From Alitabrizicola rongguiensis (GTDB lineage Bacteria; Pseudomonadota; Alphaproteobacteria; Rhodobacterales; Rhodobacteraceae), in NCBI RefSeq assembly GCF_021491355.1, contig NZ_JAKENF010000002.1, positions 186,001 to 250,000 on the forward strand: a stretch of DNA of 64,000 bases, written 5' to 3'. The notes beneath the pieces were generated by a model that was not told where the DNA came from, made no database searches, and was given only the letters and a program-made list of their open reading frames with translations. How positions within the stretch are numbered: position 1 is the first letter of the stretch; the number at the start of each line of letters is the position of its first letter. A program made the translations under genes and the position numbers. Positions 9,468 through 18,652 of this stretch are shown piece after piece.

Positions 9468-9955
9468 TCGCGCTCTGGCTGGTTCACGAAGATCAGCACG
9501 GCAAGAATGGTGACGTAGAAGCGGAAGGCCGCCTCCTGCCCGTTCCAGGTCGAGGACTGCCACATCAGGAACCATTCCCCGCCGACAGCCATGAAGCCCA
9601 CGAACCAGACCAGGAAGCCGACCGTCGCGCCCGCGATGACGAAAGACTTGGCGCGATCGAATTCTTCCGCCGGGGCGTCGGCGGCAAGGATCATCCGCCA
9701 GCCCCCGATCAGGAACAGGAGCGCCGTCAGCCCTTCGCCCGCGATGATGCTCCAGTAACCGAGGGTCCAGAGTGTGGGCGAAGTGACCGCCCGGTACATC
9801 GCCTTGTTGCCGGGAAAGGTCGTGTCCATGCTGAGGACATGCTTCACGAATTCGAAGTTCGAGTCATAGTCGGAAATATTGGAGAAGGTGACGAGCGCGG
9901 CGAAAAGCGCCAGCCCCAGCACCATCACGATCTTTGCCAGACGGGACATGGTCAT
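9464..9955 (-). CDS. DUF2165 family membrane protein
   Basis: A 163-residue integral membrane protein with about four hydrophobic segments (near residues 5-25, 65-85, 105-125 and 140-158). The pattern, with [25 protein letters not shown] after the first helix and [26 protein letters not shown], fits DUF2165, a small family of unknown role. The ATG at 9955 is preceded by a strong AGGAGGTGAGACG; a longer frame to 9985 lacks such support. It converges with apt and the two stop codons overlap (CTTTAG). Confidence 0.82.
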   Translation of the reverse strand: MTMSRLAKIVMVLGLALFAALVTFSNISDYDSNFEFVKHVLSMDTTFPGNKAMYRAVTSPTLWTLGYWSIIAGEGLTALLFLIGGWRMILAADAPAEEFDRAKSFVIAGATVGFLVWFVGFMAVGGEWFLMWQSSTWNGQEAAFRFYVTILAVLIFVNQPERD

Positions 9956-10112
9956 CGTCTCACCTCCTTCGCGCGGCCCTGCCAATCAAACCACGGAATG
10001 CGCGATGGATCGATTGCGTTAATCCGCCGCTAACTGTTCCAGGCGAAAGCTGTGACCGTCGCGCCACCCGCGCGGCATCACCCCACTGACCCCACATCAC
10101 CCCCCAAGAAGC

Positions 10113-10136
10113 CCCCGCCGTTTCAGCCCGGCGGGG
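10113..10136 (-). terminator. Rho-independent terminator of the FAD-linked oxidase gene
   Basis: CCCCGCC (10113-10119) and GGCGGGG (10130-10136) form a 7-bp GC stem with a 10-base loop. On the minus strand it lies directly after the oxidase TAG stop and is followed by GCTTCTTGG, a weak T-rich tail. Confidence 0.6.
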
Positions 10137-10142
10137 CAAACC

Positions 10143-11555
10143 CTAAAGGGCGCGCAGCACGGCTCCGGGGTTGAGGATGCCAATCGGATCAAGCGCGGTC
10201 TTGATCGCACGCATCGCGGCAAGTTTCGAAGGATCGCCATACCGTTCCAGATCGCCGACCTTCAGCCGCCCGATGCCATGTTCGGCGCTGACAGATCCGC
10301 CAAGCGCGTGGACCCGGTCATGGACCAGCGTCTTGATCGCGTCGCGCTGCGCATCCCAGTCTGCCCGCTTCCCACCCTTCGGGGGAAAGACGTTGTAATG
10401 CAGGTTGCCGTCGCCCAGATGGCCGAAGCAATTGATCCGGAACGGCCCGAGTGCCGCGATCTCCGGGCCGCAGCCGGCGATGAAGCCCGCCACCTCGCCA
10501 AGAGGCAGCGAGATGTCGTGGCTTGATACCGCGCCGATGCGGCGGTTGGCCTCCGGGATCATTTCGCGGATCCGCCAGAACTCCTGCCGCTGCGCTTCCG
10601 ACGCGGCGATGATCCCGTCAAGGACCAGACCCTCCGCGACGCCCTCCTCGAAAAGCCCTTCCAGCGCCGCTCCCGGGTCCAGCCCCTCGGGCAGGCCCAA
10701 CTCGACCAGCACCATCCAGTCGGGTGGCGTCGGAAAGGGCTGACGGATCTCGGGCAGGGTTTCCGTGAGGAAGTCGAGCCCCGCACGACCGATCAGCTCG
10801 AAGGCCGAAATCAGCCCACCAAGCCGCGCCTGGGCAAGGGCGAGAAGCCGCAGCGCCGCTTGCGGCCCATCGACGACCAGCAGCGCCGTGCCCTCGGCGG
10901 CCGGGATGGGAACGAGTTTCAGGCTGGCTGCGGTGATGATGCCAAGCGACCCCTCGGAGCCGATCAGCAAGTTCTTCAGGTCATAGCCGGTATTGTCCTT
11001 CCTCAGCCGCTTGAGGCCGTTCAGTACCGAACCATCCGGCAGCACAGCCTCGACGCCAAGGCACAGGTCGCGCGCATTGCCATAGCGAAGGACATGCACC
11101 CCTCCGGCATTGGTGGCGAGGTTGCCGCCGATCCGCGCCGAGCCTTCCGAGGCGAGCGTCAGCGGAAAGAGCCGCCCCACAGCCTGGGCATTGGCGTGTA
11201 CATCGGCGAGAACCATCCCCGCCTCGACAACCATGGCGTTTTCCTCGGGGTAGACCGCACGCAGCGCGGCCATCCGCTCCAGTGACAGGATTACCGGGGC
11301 CGGACCATCAGGCATCACCTGCCCCCCGACCAATCCGGTTCCGCCACCCCAGGGGACGATGCCGACCCGCGCCTCGGCACAGGTGCGCACGATCGTCGCC
11401 ACCTCATCCGTGCTATGGGGCCGCGCCAGCAGGCCGTGACCAGTCCAGCGCCCGCGCGGCTCGGTCAGGTGGGCGGGATCTGCGTCGGACAAGCTGCCCT
11501 CGGGCAGGCGCGCAGCCAGCGTGGCACGGAAGCCTGTATCGGCGGGATTGAGCAT
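10143..11555 (-). CDS. FAD-linked 2-hydroxyacid dehydrogenase (GlcD/D-LDH type)
   Basis: A 470-residue cytosolic flavoenzyme of the FAD-binding PCMH (VAO) family, related to glycolate oxidase subunit GlcD and D-lactate or D-2-hydroxyglutarate dehydrogenase. The FAD site is visible as IVPWGGGTGLVGGQVMP and IGGNLATNAGGVHVLRYG, and the C-terminal domain has GHLGDGNLHYNVFPP and VSAEHGIGRLK, which carry the substrate and metal contacts. The exact hydroxyacid is undetermined. GAAGGAGAAGCC precedes the ATG at 11555, which is preferred over the longer frame to 11609. It lies downstream of the MBL-fold gene on the same strand, with a terminator right behind it. Confidence 0.88.
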   Translation of the reverse strand: MLNPADTGFRATLAARLPEGSLSDADPAHLTEPRGRWTGHGLLARPHSTDEVATIVRTCAEARVGIVPWGGGTGLVGGQVMPDGPAPVILSLERMAALRAVYPEENAMVVEAGMVLADVHANAQAVGRLFPLTLASEGSARIGGNLATNAGGVHVLRYGNARDLCLGVEAVLPDGSVLNGLKRLRKDNTGYDLKNLLIGSEGSLGIITAASLKLVPIPAAEGTALLVVDGPQAALRLLALAQARLGGLISAFELIGRAGLDFLTETLPEIRQPFPTPPDWMVLVELGLPEGLDPGAALEGLFEEGVAEGLVLDGIIAASEAQRQEFWRIREMIPEANRRIGAVSSHDISLPLGEVAGFIAGCGPEIAALGPFRINCFGHLGDGNLHYNVFPPKGGKRADWDAQRDAIKTLVHDRVHALGGSVSAEHGIGRLKVGDLERYGDPSKLAAMRAIKTALDPIGILNPGAVLRAL

Positions 11556-11605
11556 CGGCTTCTCCTTCCGCCCCTGAATAGCCGCCCTGCCCGACAGAGA
11601 AAAGC

Positions 11606-12406
11606 TCAACGCCCCGGTTCAAGCACCATGATGGTCGGGCGCGTCGGCAGGTCGGTCAGGGCGACCTCGAGGCTCGACTGTTCCGGTCGGACCACGTCGA
11701 AGGCGCCATCCATGTCGACAAGGAACTGCTCGAGCGATACGCCGGAGAACCAGTGCATCGGGATCACGACCGACGACCGAAGCCGCTTGACCACCTCGGC
11801 CATCGCCTCCGTGCTCATGGTGTAACCGCCATCGACCGGCACCATCACCACGTCGAGCCGTCCGATCATCGCATATTGTTCGGGGCTAGGGATCTGGTGG
11901 AGGTGTCCGAGATGCCCGATGCAAAGCCCCGCGACCTCGAAGATGAAGATCGAGTTGCCGTTGGGTATGAAGCCACCGCTGCGATTGCGCTGGTCGGTGG
12001 TGACGTTGCGCACCAGCATCTCGCCCAGATCCAGCGAATGATCGGCGGGCGCGCCGTTCTGCCACCAGCCCGGCAGGACATGCGGGATCGCCGGATCGGG
12101 TGCCGCCGTCCAATGCGAACCATGGGCATTGTTCATGGTCACGACGTCAGGCGTGGTCGAGATCGGGCCGAGCCTGCCTGTAAAGTCGGTGGCAGCCACA
12201 AGTCCGCCCGGCGTCTCGATCACAAAGGTCGAATGTCCAACATAGGTCAGACGCACCCGGTCATCGGCCAGCGGATCGCCGAAGGCCGCCGTCATGACGC
12301 GCTCGGGTCCGGCATGGGCAAGCGCGATGCAGTGCGAGGGGATCCGGTCCTGCGCGAAGGCCGGAAGCGTCAAGGCAAGGTTCAGGCAGATGGCGGCACG
12401 GATCAT
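11606..12406 (-). CDS. Exported metallo-beta-lactamase-fold protein with altered metal motif
   Basis: A 266-residue MBL-fold protein with a signal peptide (MIRAAICLNLALTLPAFA). The fold is shown by VRLTYVGHSTFVIETPGG, the loop near TPDVVTMNNAHGSH, CIGHLGHLHQIP, VPVDGGYTM and SVVIPMHW, as in the UlaG-like group. The usual HxHxDH is read as NNAHGSH, so the first His is Asn and the Asp is Ser. That would remove ligands of one metal site. It may be a hydrolase with one metal, a changed chemistry, or a non-catalytic binder. AGGAGGTG precedes the ATG at 12406. The oxidase gene follows after about 50 bases. Confidence 0.8.
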   Translation of the reverse strand: MIRAAICLNLALTLPAFAQDRIPSHCIALAHAGPERVMTAAFGDPLADDRVRLTYVGHSTFVIETPGGLVAATDFTGRLGPISTTPDVVTMNNAHGSHWTAAPDPAIPHVLPGWWQNGAPADHSLDLGEMLVRNVTTDQRNRSGGFIPNGNSIFIFEVAGLCIGHLGHLHQIPSPEQYAMIGRLDVVMVPVDGGYTMSTEAMAEVVKRLRSSVVIPMHWFSGVSLEQFLVDMDGAFDVVRPEQSSLEVALTDLPTRPTIMVLEPGR

Positions 12407-12472
12407 GGCGGGCACCTCCTTTTTTCGCAAGTAGGGCGGGTTTCGCGCACATCCGCAGCGCTCACGAAAGGG

Positions 12473-13000
12473 TTACCGGCGCGCGACGATGTCCCGCAGT
12501 GCCGACAGGGTCCGCAGGTTGCGTGCGGTTTTCGGCACAGGCAAGAGTCGGTCTATCTTCTGGGCAAGGACCGAGCGCCCGATGCCCGAGGGACAGGACA
12601 GGTAGAAGGCCCCATCCGTCAGGACCCAATCCTCGTCGGCGGCTTTCGCCGCATCCACCAGAGCCGCGTCCACCTGCCCCGCGGCCGACAAGAGAAAAGC
12701 ATGGACCCGGCTCGGGTCCTGCGACTTGAACGGATGCCCCTCGCAGAGAACCTGCATCTCTTCGCTCGTTCGGGCAAGAACCATGGGCCGGAAGCCAAAG
12801 CGCCCGGCGATCCCCTCTGCCACCAGTTGTTCGACAGATCTGCGGTCCGCATCAGACCCGATGATCGCGTTGCCACTCTGGATATAGGTCTCTGGCCGCT
12901 CGAACCCCTGCTCTGCCAGAAGCGCGCGCCACTCGGCCATCGGCAGCTTTCCCGCCCCGCCGACATTCACGCCGCGCAGCAGGATCACCCAGGGTCTCAT
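12473..13000 (-). CDS. DUF1697 family protein
   Basis: A 175-residue soluble protein that fits DUF1697. Typical parts are the N-terminal WVILLRGVNVGGAGKLPMAE, the segment YIQSGNAII and the C-terminal NLRTLSALRDIVARR. The family is widespread and has no established function. The start ATG at 13000 lies 3 bases from the end of the upstream GNAT gene, so translation is probably coupled in the thrC-peptidase-GNAT-DUF1697 series on the minus strand. Confidence 0.85.
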   Translation of the reverse strand: MRPWVILLRGVNVGGAGKLPMAEWRALLAEQGFERPETYIQSGNAIIGSDADRRSVEQLVAEGIAGRFGFRPMVLARTSEEMQVLCEGHPFKSQDPSRVHAFLLSAAGQVDAALVDAAKAADEDWVLTDGAFYLSCPSGIGRSVLAQKIDRLLPVPKTARNLRTLSALRDIVARR

Positions 13001-13003
13001 GGC

Positions 13004-13594
13004 TCAGGCGAGCCCCACATCCGTACGCCCGCGCCGGTCCGCGCGAAGGCTCGCGTAAAGCACATGGTTCCTCCAGCGCCCGGCGATCTGAAGATAGCTC
13101 TGCGCGACACCTTCATACTTGAAGCCCGATTTCTCCAGCACGCCGCGTGACGCGGCGTTTTCAGGCAGGCACGCGGCCTCGATCCGGCTCAGGTCCATCA
13201 CCGTGAAGGCGTGGTGGACCAGCGACAGCAGCGCCTCGCGCATGAAGCCTTGCCGGGCAAAGGGCGCGCCGATCCAGTAACCGACCGTTCCGGCCTGTGC
13301 CGGGCCACGGCGAATGTTGTCGAGCGTGATGGCGCCAAGCAAGGCCTGATCGGTGCGGCGGATCAGGAACAAAGGCAGTGCGGTGCCCTGCGCGACAGCA
13401 CGATTCGCCCAGTAGACGCGATTGGTGAAGGCGCGGCGGGCCAGATGGTCGGCCGACCATGTCGGCTCCCACGGGGTCAGGAAGGCGGCGCTCTGTTCGC
13501 GCAGGGCCGCCCATTGGCGGAAATCGGCATGCTGCGGGAGGCGCAGGGTCATGCGCTCGGTCTCGATCCGGACGCGCCGCGCACGCCCCAGCAT
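13004..13594 (-). CDS. RimJ/RimL-type GNAT acetyltransferase
   Basis: A 196-residue GNAT enzyme of the RimJ/RimL type, which acetylate N-termini or amino groups with acetyl-CoA. Visible are the opening IETERMTLRLPQHADFRQWAALRE, the acceptor region GYWIGAPFARQGFMREAL with the CoA loop, and the closing ENAASRGVLEKSGFKYEGVAQSYL that is standard in this group. Its ATG overlaps the stop of the M16 peptidase (TGATG), indicating translational coupling. The acceptor is unknown; a ribosomal protein is possible but not shown. Confidence 0.9.
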   Translation of the reverse strand: MLGRARRVRIETERMTLRLPQHADFRQWAALREQSAAFLTPWEPTWSADHLARRAFTNRVYWANRAVAQGTALPLFLIRRTDQALLGAITLDNIRRGPAQAGTVGYWIGAPFARQGFMREALLSLVHHAFTVMDLSRIEAACLPENAASRGVLEKSGFKYEGVAQSYLQIAGRWRNHVLYASLRADRRGRTDVGLA

Positions 13595-14853
13595 CAGGCG
13601 GCGAGCCCCTCGCGAATGGTATCAAGTCCGGGCGCAGCCCCAACCGGACCATAAAGCGCCAGCGCGGACGGAGCACGCATCATGCTGCCCGCATAGGCGC
13701 GAACGCCTTCGGTTGTCACCGCGTCTATCTTCGCGACCGCCTCTTCGATCGCGGGCACACGCCCCCACATCGCCAGAAGCCTTGCTGCGCGCTCCGCCCG
13801 CGAGGACGGGCTTTCCAGCCCCATCAGCAGCCCGGCCTTCAGTTGCGCGCGGGCACGGGCGACTTCTGCGGTTGTCATGTCCTCGGCCGAGCGTTTCAGT
13901 TCGTCCAGCGTCAGGCGCGTCAGTTCGCCGATCTCCTCTTCCGAGGTGCCGGCATAAAGCGTGATCTGCCCGGTATCCTCGTAGGCACCCGATTGGGCGA
14001 AGATCGAATAGCACAGGCCCCGCTCCTCGCGGATCTTCTGGAACAGGCGCGAGGACATGCCCCCGCCAAGAGCCATCGCATAGACCTGTGCGGTATAGAC
14101 CTCGGGCGCGCGATAACCCGGCGCCTCGAAGGCCATGGCGAAATGGACCTGTTCCAGGTCCTTGACCTCGCGCCGCTCGCCACCTCGGAAGGCAGCCGGC
14201 TGGATCACGGTGGCGCCGACTTTATTCAGCCCCCCGAAGATTGCGGTCGCCTGGGCCACAATCGCGTCATGGTCCACGCCGCCCGCCGCCGACAGGATCA
14301 TCTGGTCCGGCCCGTAATGCTCGCCCACGAAGCGGGTAAGGTCGTCCCGGGTGAAGGCCGACACGCGTTCGGCAGGTCCCAGAATGGTGCGGCCGAAGGG
14401 CTGGTCGGGGTAGCTGACCTCTTGCAACCAGTCGAAGATCACATCGTCGGGCGTGTCGAGCGCTTGCCCGATCTCCTGCAGGATCACATGGCGTTCGACC
14501 TCGATCTCGCGCTGGTCGAAGACCGGGTTCAGCACGATGTCCGAGACGACGTCGATCGCCAGCGGCACATCGCCGTCCAGCACCCGGGCGTAATAGGCCG
14601 TCATCTCGCGCGAGGTATAGGCGTTGATGTAGCCGCCGACATCCTCGATCTGCTCGGCGATCTGCAGGGCCGAACGGGTCGTGGTGCCCTTGAACGCCAT
14701 GTGTTCAAGGAAATGCGCGATCCCGTTCTGCTCGGCCCGCTCATGCCGCCCGCCAGCGGTGACCCATATCCCGACCGAGGCGGATTTCAGCCCCGGCATG
14801 GTGTCGGTGATGATGCGGAAGCCGTTGGGAAGCGTGGTCGTCTGGATGGTCAA
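13594..14853 (-). CDS. M16 (pitrilysin) family zinc peptidase
   Basis: A 419-residue M16B processing-peptidase-like enzyme. The inverted zinc motif HFLEH (47-51) is followed by the conserved glutamate region REIEVERHVILQEI, supplying the third ligand and catalytic base. The second half carries the inactive-domain features GGGMSSRLFQKIREERGLCYSIFA. Members degrade peptides, and bacterial relatives resemble mitochondrial processing peptidase. The start is TTG at 14853, overlapping the thrC stop by 4 bases (TTGA) with AAAGGA upstream; no ATG or GTG is available that keeps the MTIQTTTLPNGF start. Coupled to thrC upstream and GNAT downstream. Confidence 0.93.
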   Translation of the reverse strand: MTIQTTTLPNGFRIITDTMPGLKSASVGIWVTAGGRHERAEQNGIAHFLEHMAFKGTTTRSALQIAEQIEDVGGYINAYTSREMTAYYARVLDGDVPLAIDVVSDIVLNPVFDQREIEVERHVILQEIGQALDTPDDVIFDWLQEVSYPDQPFGRTILGPAERVSAFTRDDLTRFVGEHYGPDQMILSAAGGVDHDAIVAQATAIFGGLNKVGATVIQPAAFRGGERREVKDLEQVHFAMAFEAPGYRAPEVYTAQVYAMALGGGMSSRLFQKIREERGLCYSIFAQSGAYEDTGQITLYAGTSEEEIGELTRLTLDELKRSAEDMTTAEVARARAQLKAGLLMGLESPSSRAERAARLLAMWGRVPAIEEAVAKIDAVTTEGVRAYAGSMMRAPSALALYGPVGAAPGLDTIREGLAA

Positions 14854-16235
14854 TGACCGGTCCTTTCGCGGATCAGGGTTTCAAGCGCGGCCAGATCGTT
14901 CGGCACGCGGGTCACGCGCTCGGACCGCTGGAACAGATCGGCCATGCGCGCGGGCAAGTCGGGCCGGATGCCAGTGGCGCGTTCCACGGCATCCGGGAAT
15001 TTTGCAGGATGGGCGGTGGCGAGCGTGATCATCGGGGTCGCGCCCAGATGCTCCTCGGCCACCTTCACACCGACGGCGGAATGCGGGCACAAAACCTCGC
15101 CCGTGGTCGCATGAAGCCGGGCGATGGCGGCGAGCGTTTCCTCTTCCGAGCAGCGGCCCGAAGCGAAGGTTTCGCGCAGGGTCTTCAGCGCGTTGGGGCT
15201 GATGCGGAAACCGCCGGACTTCAGTTCGTCCATCAGCGCCGCCACTGCCGCGCCGTCGCGGCCATAGGCATCAAACAGGGCCCGCTCGAAGTTCGAGGAG
15301 ACCTGTATATCCATCGACGGGCTGATCGAGGGCTTGACCCCATCTGTGATGTAGCCGCCCGAGCTGAGCGCCCGATGCAGGATGTCGTTCTGGTTCGTGG
15401 CGACGACCAGCTTCTCGATCGGAAGACCCATCCGCCGGGCGATATAGCCCGCGAAGATGTCGCCGAAATTGCCGGTGGGCACAGTGAAGCTCACAGCCCG
15501 GTGCGGGGCGCCGAGCGAGACGGCGGACGAGAAGTAATAGACGACCTGCGCCAGCACCCGTGCCCAGTTGATCGAGTTCACACCCGCCAGCCCAACCGCG
15601 TCGCGGAAGGCGAAGTCGTTGAACATGTCCTTCACGCGGGCCTGGCAATCGTCGAAATCGCCGTCCAGCGCAAGTGCGTGGACGTTATCCTCCGATGGCG
15701 TCGTCATCTGCCGGCGCTGCACGTCCGACACCCGACCATGCGGGAAGAGGATGAAGACATCGACGTTCGAAAGCCCCCTGAACGCCTCGATCGCGGCAGA
15801 GCCGGTATCGCCGCTCGTCGCGCCGACGATGGTGATCCGCTTGCCGCTTTTCGCCAGCGCCGCCTGGAACAGCTGGCCAATCAGCTGCATGGCGAAGTCC
15901 TTGAACGCCAGCGTCGGCCCGTGGAACAGCTCCAGCAGGAAATGGTTCGGGCCAAGCTGCACCAGCGGCGCGCGGGCGGTGTGGCCGAAACCGGCATAGG
16001 CCGCCTCGATCAGACCCATGAACTCGGCATCGGTGAAGGTGCCGCCGATATAGGGTCGCATCACACGAAAGGCGATCTCCTCGTAGCGCAGGCCAGCCAG
16101 CGCCGCGATCTCGCCCCTGCTCAGGTCCGGGACCGTTTCGGGCACGTAGAGCCCGCCATCCCGCGCAAGACCCGTCATCATCGCCTCGTCGAAGCGCAGG
16201 GTCGGCGCGGAGCCACGGGTGGAGATATAGAACAT
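14850..16235 (-). CDS. thrC: Threonine synthase
   Basis: ThrC converts O-phosphohomoserine to threonine with PLP, the last step of the pathway started by the aspartate kinase at the window's left edge. The 461-residue protein is of the long proteobacterial type: YISTRG near the N-terminus, LFHGPTLAFKDFAMQL with the PLP lysine at 112, and TIVGATSGDTGSAAI for phosphate binding. The ATG at 16235 has GAGG upstream; a longer frame would overlap SURF1. It lies 11 bases behind SURF1 and overlaps the M16 peptidase start. Confidence 0.95.
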   Translation of the reverse strand: MFYISTRGSAPTLRFDEAMMTGLARDGGLYVPETVPDLSRGEIAALAGLRYEEIAFRVMRPYIGGTFTDAEFMGLIEAAYAGFGHTARAPLVQLGPNHFLLELFHGPTLAFKDFAMQLIGQLFQAALAKSGKRITIVGATSGDTGSAAIEAFRGLSNVDVFILFPHGRVSDVQRRQMTTPSEDNVHALALDGDFDDCQARVKDMFNDFAFRDAVGLAGVNSINWARVLAQVVYYFSSAVSLGAPHRAVSFTVPTGNFGDIFAGYIARRMGLPIEKLVVATNQNDILHRALSSGGYITDGVKPSISPSMDIQVSSNFERALFDAYGRDGAAVAALMDELKSGGFRISPNALKTLRETFASGRCSEEETLAAIARLHATTGEVLCPHSAVGVKVAEEHLGATPMITLATAHPAKFPDAVERATGIRPDLPARMADLFQRSERVTRVPNDLAALETLIRERTGH

Positions 16236-16246
16236 CGGGGCCTCGC

Positions 16247-16918
16247 TTACTCCAATTGGCGCCTGATACGCCAGAGCCAGAGAACTGTCATCCCCAGCCA
16301 GACGAAAGCGAGGGAAAACCATGTGATCGCGTAGTTGCGATGGTCATTTGGTATCCCTGCCGTATCCACCGGAACTGGCTTGATCCCGTCACCGGTCGGC
16401 TCACGCGCGACAATAAATGTCGGTTCCGTGTCAAGCGCTGCCGCCATCGCCGGAACATCGCGGGCAAACCAGATGTTTGCGGCCAGGTCTGGGACTGGCG
16501 TGAAGCTGTCCGTCTCGTCAGGCCAGAACAGCGTCCCGGCCACCCGCGCTGCCGTGGCCACGCGGGCCGCGTCGCGCTGATCCTCCGGGACGAATCCCCG
16601 GTCGATCAGGATCATCCGCCCGTCTGTCGTGCGAAAGGCCGCGATGATGCGATAGCCCGGCCCTGACTCGCGGTCGGCTGACAGCACATGCAATTCGGGT
16701 CCGGTGAAGCTTCCCTCGGCCCAGACTGGCGCGTAGCGGTCGCGGGCGGGATCGGGCGCAGCAGGCAGCGCCATCGGCGCATCGTGGAGGCGCGCCTCGA
16801 TCCCCGCCAGCAGCGCCTCTTTCCAGGCCAGACGCTTGATCTGCCAGACCCCGAGCGAAACGAGGATCGCGGCGCCGACAAGTCCGATCACGAGCGGTGC
16901 GATCAGGCGTTTTGACAT
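16247..16918 (-). CDS. SURF1 family cytochrome oxidase assembly protein
   Basis: SURF1 proteins help insert haem a into subunit I of aa3-type cytochrome oxidase in the cytoplasmic membrane. The 223-residue product has the expected plan of one N-terminal membrane helix (about 6-26, LIAPLVIGLVGAAILVSLGVWQ, followed by WQIKRLAWKEALL) and one C-terminal helix (NYAITWFSLAFVWLGMTVLWLW), with a periplasmic domain between. Typical phrases are ILIDRGFVPEDQRD and VDTAGIPNDHRNYAITWFSLA. It is the last oxidase gene of the minus-strand cluster and is separated from subunit III by a hairpin. Confidence 0.93.
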   Translation of the reverse strand: MSKRLIAPLVIGLVGAAILVSLGVWQIKRLAWKEALLAGIEARLHDAPMALPAAPDPARDRYAPVWAEGSFTGPELHVLSADRESGPGYRIIAAFRTTDGRMILIDRGFVPEDQRDAARVATAARVAGTLFWPDETDSFTPVPDLAANIWFARDVPAMAAALDTEPTFIVAREPTGDGIKPVPVDTAGIPNDHRNYAITWFSLAFVWLGMTVLWLWRIRRQLE

Positions 16919-16940
16919 GATGGATGTTCCTCGAATGAAA

Positions 16941-16968
16941 GGGCGCGAACCGTAGCCGGCCCGCGCCC
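16941..16968 (-). terminator. Hairpin between oxidase subunit III and SURF1
   Basis: GGGCGCG (16941-16947) and CGCGCCC (16962-16968) form a 7-bp stem with a 14-base loop. On the minus strand it is followed by TTTCATT, so it may terminate or attenuate transcription between subunit III and SURF1. Confidence 0.5.
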
Positions 16969-16999
16969 CTTTTCGTAGCTTCGTTCGCCGCGGAGGGTC

Positions 17000-17818
17000 T
17001 TACTGACCCCAGATATAGATCACCGCAAAAAGGAACAGCCAGACCACGTCGACGAAGTGCCAGTACCAGGCCGCAGCCTCGAAGCCGACATGCTTTTCGG
17101 GGGTGAAGTGGCCGCGGTAGACGCGGATCAGGCAGACGGTCAGGAAGATCGTGCCGATGATCACGTGCGCGCCGTGGAAGCCGGTCGCCATGAAGAAGGT
17201 CGCGCCGTAGATGTTGCCGGCAAAGCCGAAGGCGGCATGCGAGTATTCGAAGGCCTGGAGAATGGTGAAGCAAACGCCAAGGAAGATCGCCAGCGCGAGG
17301 CCTTTCTTCATGTCTTCGCGATTGTTCTCATGCACCAAGGCATGGTGCGCCCAGGTCGCGGCTGCGCCCGAGCACAACAGGATAAGCGTGTTGATGAGCG
17401 GCAGGTGCCAGGGATCGAAGGTCTCGATCCCGGCCGGCGGCCAGACGCCATCGACGGTCGGGTAATTTGCCGACATCGGGTAGAGCGCGCTCTTGAAGAA
17501 GGCCCAGAACCAGGCGACGAAGAACATCACCTCGGACATGATGAACAGCATAAAGCCATAGCGAAGGCCGATTTGCACGACCTTGGTATGATCGCCCGCA
17601 CGGCTTTCCCCGATAACGTCGGCCCACCAGCAGAACATTGTGAAGAGGACGCCGACCAAGCCGATGAGGAACATCCAGGGCTGCCGGCTGTCCGCTTCGA
17701 TCTGCGGCGAGACCATCAGCACAAAGCCGACAAGCATCGTGACCGCCGAGACCGCGCCGATGAATGGCCAGATCGACGGTGGCAGAACGTGGTAATCGTG
17801 GTTCTTCGCGTGAGCCAT
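17000..17818 (-). CDS. ctaE: Cytochrome c oxidase subunit III
   Basis: Subunit III of the aa3-type haem-copper oxidase, a seven-helix membrane protein that stabilises the catalytic core. The 272-residue product starts [18 protein letters not shown]. It contains the conserved stretches [38 protein letters not shown] and [16 protein letters not shown], and ends [22 protein letters not shown], all standard for this subunit. It follows ctaG by 54 bases on the same strand. The catalytic subunit I gene is not in the window. Confidence 0.96.
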   Translation of the reverse strand: MAHAKNHDYHVLPPSIWPFIGAVSAVTMLVGFVLMVSPQIEADSRQPWMFLIGLVGVLFTMFCWWADVIGESRAGDHTKVVQIGLRYGFMLFIMSEVMFFVAWFWAFFKSALYPMSANYPTVDGVWPPAGIETFDPWHLPLINTLILLCSGAAATWAHHALVHENNREDMKKGLALAIFLGVCFTILQAFEYSHAAFGFAGNIYGATFFMATGFHGAHVIIGTIFLTVCLIRVYRGHFTPEKHVGFEAAAWYWHFVDVVWLFLFAVIYIWGQ

Positions 17819-17872
17819 GAGCGGCGTTCCCTCTGTTCTTCTTCCGGTTCCTTGCGGTCCGGTCTTATTGCC

Positions 17873-18463
17873 TCAGTTGACCGGTTCCACTGCCGCGGGG
17901 GCTAGCGCCGCCTGCGACTCGGGAACCGGCAATTCGTGGAAGGTGTAGGACAGCACGATCTCGCGAACGAACTTGCCCTCTTCGTCCTGCACGATGGCAG
18001 GATCGACATAGAAGGTCACGGGCATCGTCACCCGTTCGCCCGGCTGCAGGACCTGCTCGTTGAAGCAGAAGCAGGCGATCTTGGTGAAGAAACCGCCGGC
18101 GGCATCGGGCGCGACGTTATAGCTTGCCTGCCCGGCGACGGCGCGGTCGGTCGGGTTGTAGGCCTCGTAGAAGGCAAGGCCGGTCTCGCCGATGCGCAGG
18201 GTCATCTCGCGCTGCAATGCCTTGAACTCCCAAGGCATTCCGCGTTCCTTCGACGCGTCGAACTGGACCTTGATCGTCTGGTCGAGAATTTGCTCCGGGG
18301 CGGAGGCAGCCGTTGCAGTCGTGCCGCCATAGCCCGTCACCTTGCAGAACCAGCTGTAGAAGGGCACCGCGGCGAAGGACAGCGACACCATCGTCAGTGC
18401 CACGAGCGACAGCTTGGCGGCAGTACGGTTCGGGCCCTGGAGGTTCGGGAAAAGCCGTCTCAT
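17873..18463 (-). CDS. ctaG: Cytochrome c oxidase assembly protein CtaG/Cox11
   Basis: Cox11/CtaG delivers copper to the CuB site of subunit I. The 196-residue protein has one N-terminal membrane helix (about 17-39), the family segment [13 protein letters not shown], a periplasmic beta domain and the copper-binding CFCF motif (Cys131 and Cys133). The ending [12 protein letters not shown] is also typical. Its start overlaps the stop of the small upstream gene by 4 bases, consistent with coupled expression of the oxidase assembly genes. Confidence 0.95.
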   Translation of the reverse strand: MRRLFPNLQGPNRTAAKLSLVALTMVSLSFAAVPFYSWFCKVTGYGGTTATAASAPEQILDQTIKVQFDASKERGMPWEFKALQREMTLRIGETGLAFYEAYNPTDRAVAGQASYNVAPDAAGGFFTKIACFCFNEQVLQPGERVTMPVTFYVDPAIVQDEEGKFVREIVLSYTFHELPVPESQAALAPAAVEPVN

Positions 18464-18651
18464 TGCCCCTCTCCCTGCGGCACCAGCGCGGGTTGCACGA
18501 CATGGTCGTAGCCCTGCATCTGGCCGCCATCTGTGATCTTCACCACGGTCAGACCAAAGACCAGAGCCACGAAGGCCGCCAGCACGACGCCAAGCCCAAC
18601 GTTGCGGCCCAGGCGGCGGCGGTGCAGTTCGTGGTCGGGACGGAACGACAT
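18460..18651 (-). CDS. Small single-helix protein in the oxidase operon (CoxF-like)
   Basis: A 63-residue protein with a basic N-terminus ([13 protein letters not shown]) and one membrane helix (about 18-38, [21 protein letters not shown]). Small proteins of this kind sit between ctaB and ctaG in related alphaproteobacterial oxidase operons and are sometimes called CoxF; the name is uncertain. It lies 1 base after ctaB and overlaps the ctaG start, so it is almost certainly translated. Role unknown, presumably oxidase assembly. Confidence 0.72.
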   Translation of the reverse strand: MSFRPDHELHRRRLGRNVGLGVVLAAFVALVFGLTVVKITDGGQMQGYDHVVQPALVPQGEGQ

Positions 18652-18652
18652 C

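Noticed and set aside
14853-16334. 493-codon frame antisense to thrC
   Set aside because: Arg/His/Gly-rich shadow composition with no family features; thrC is clear on the other strand.
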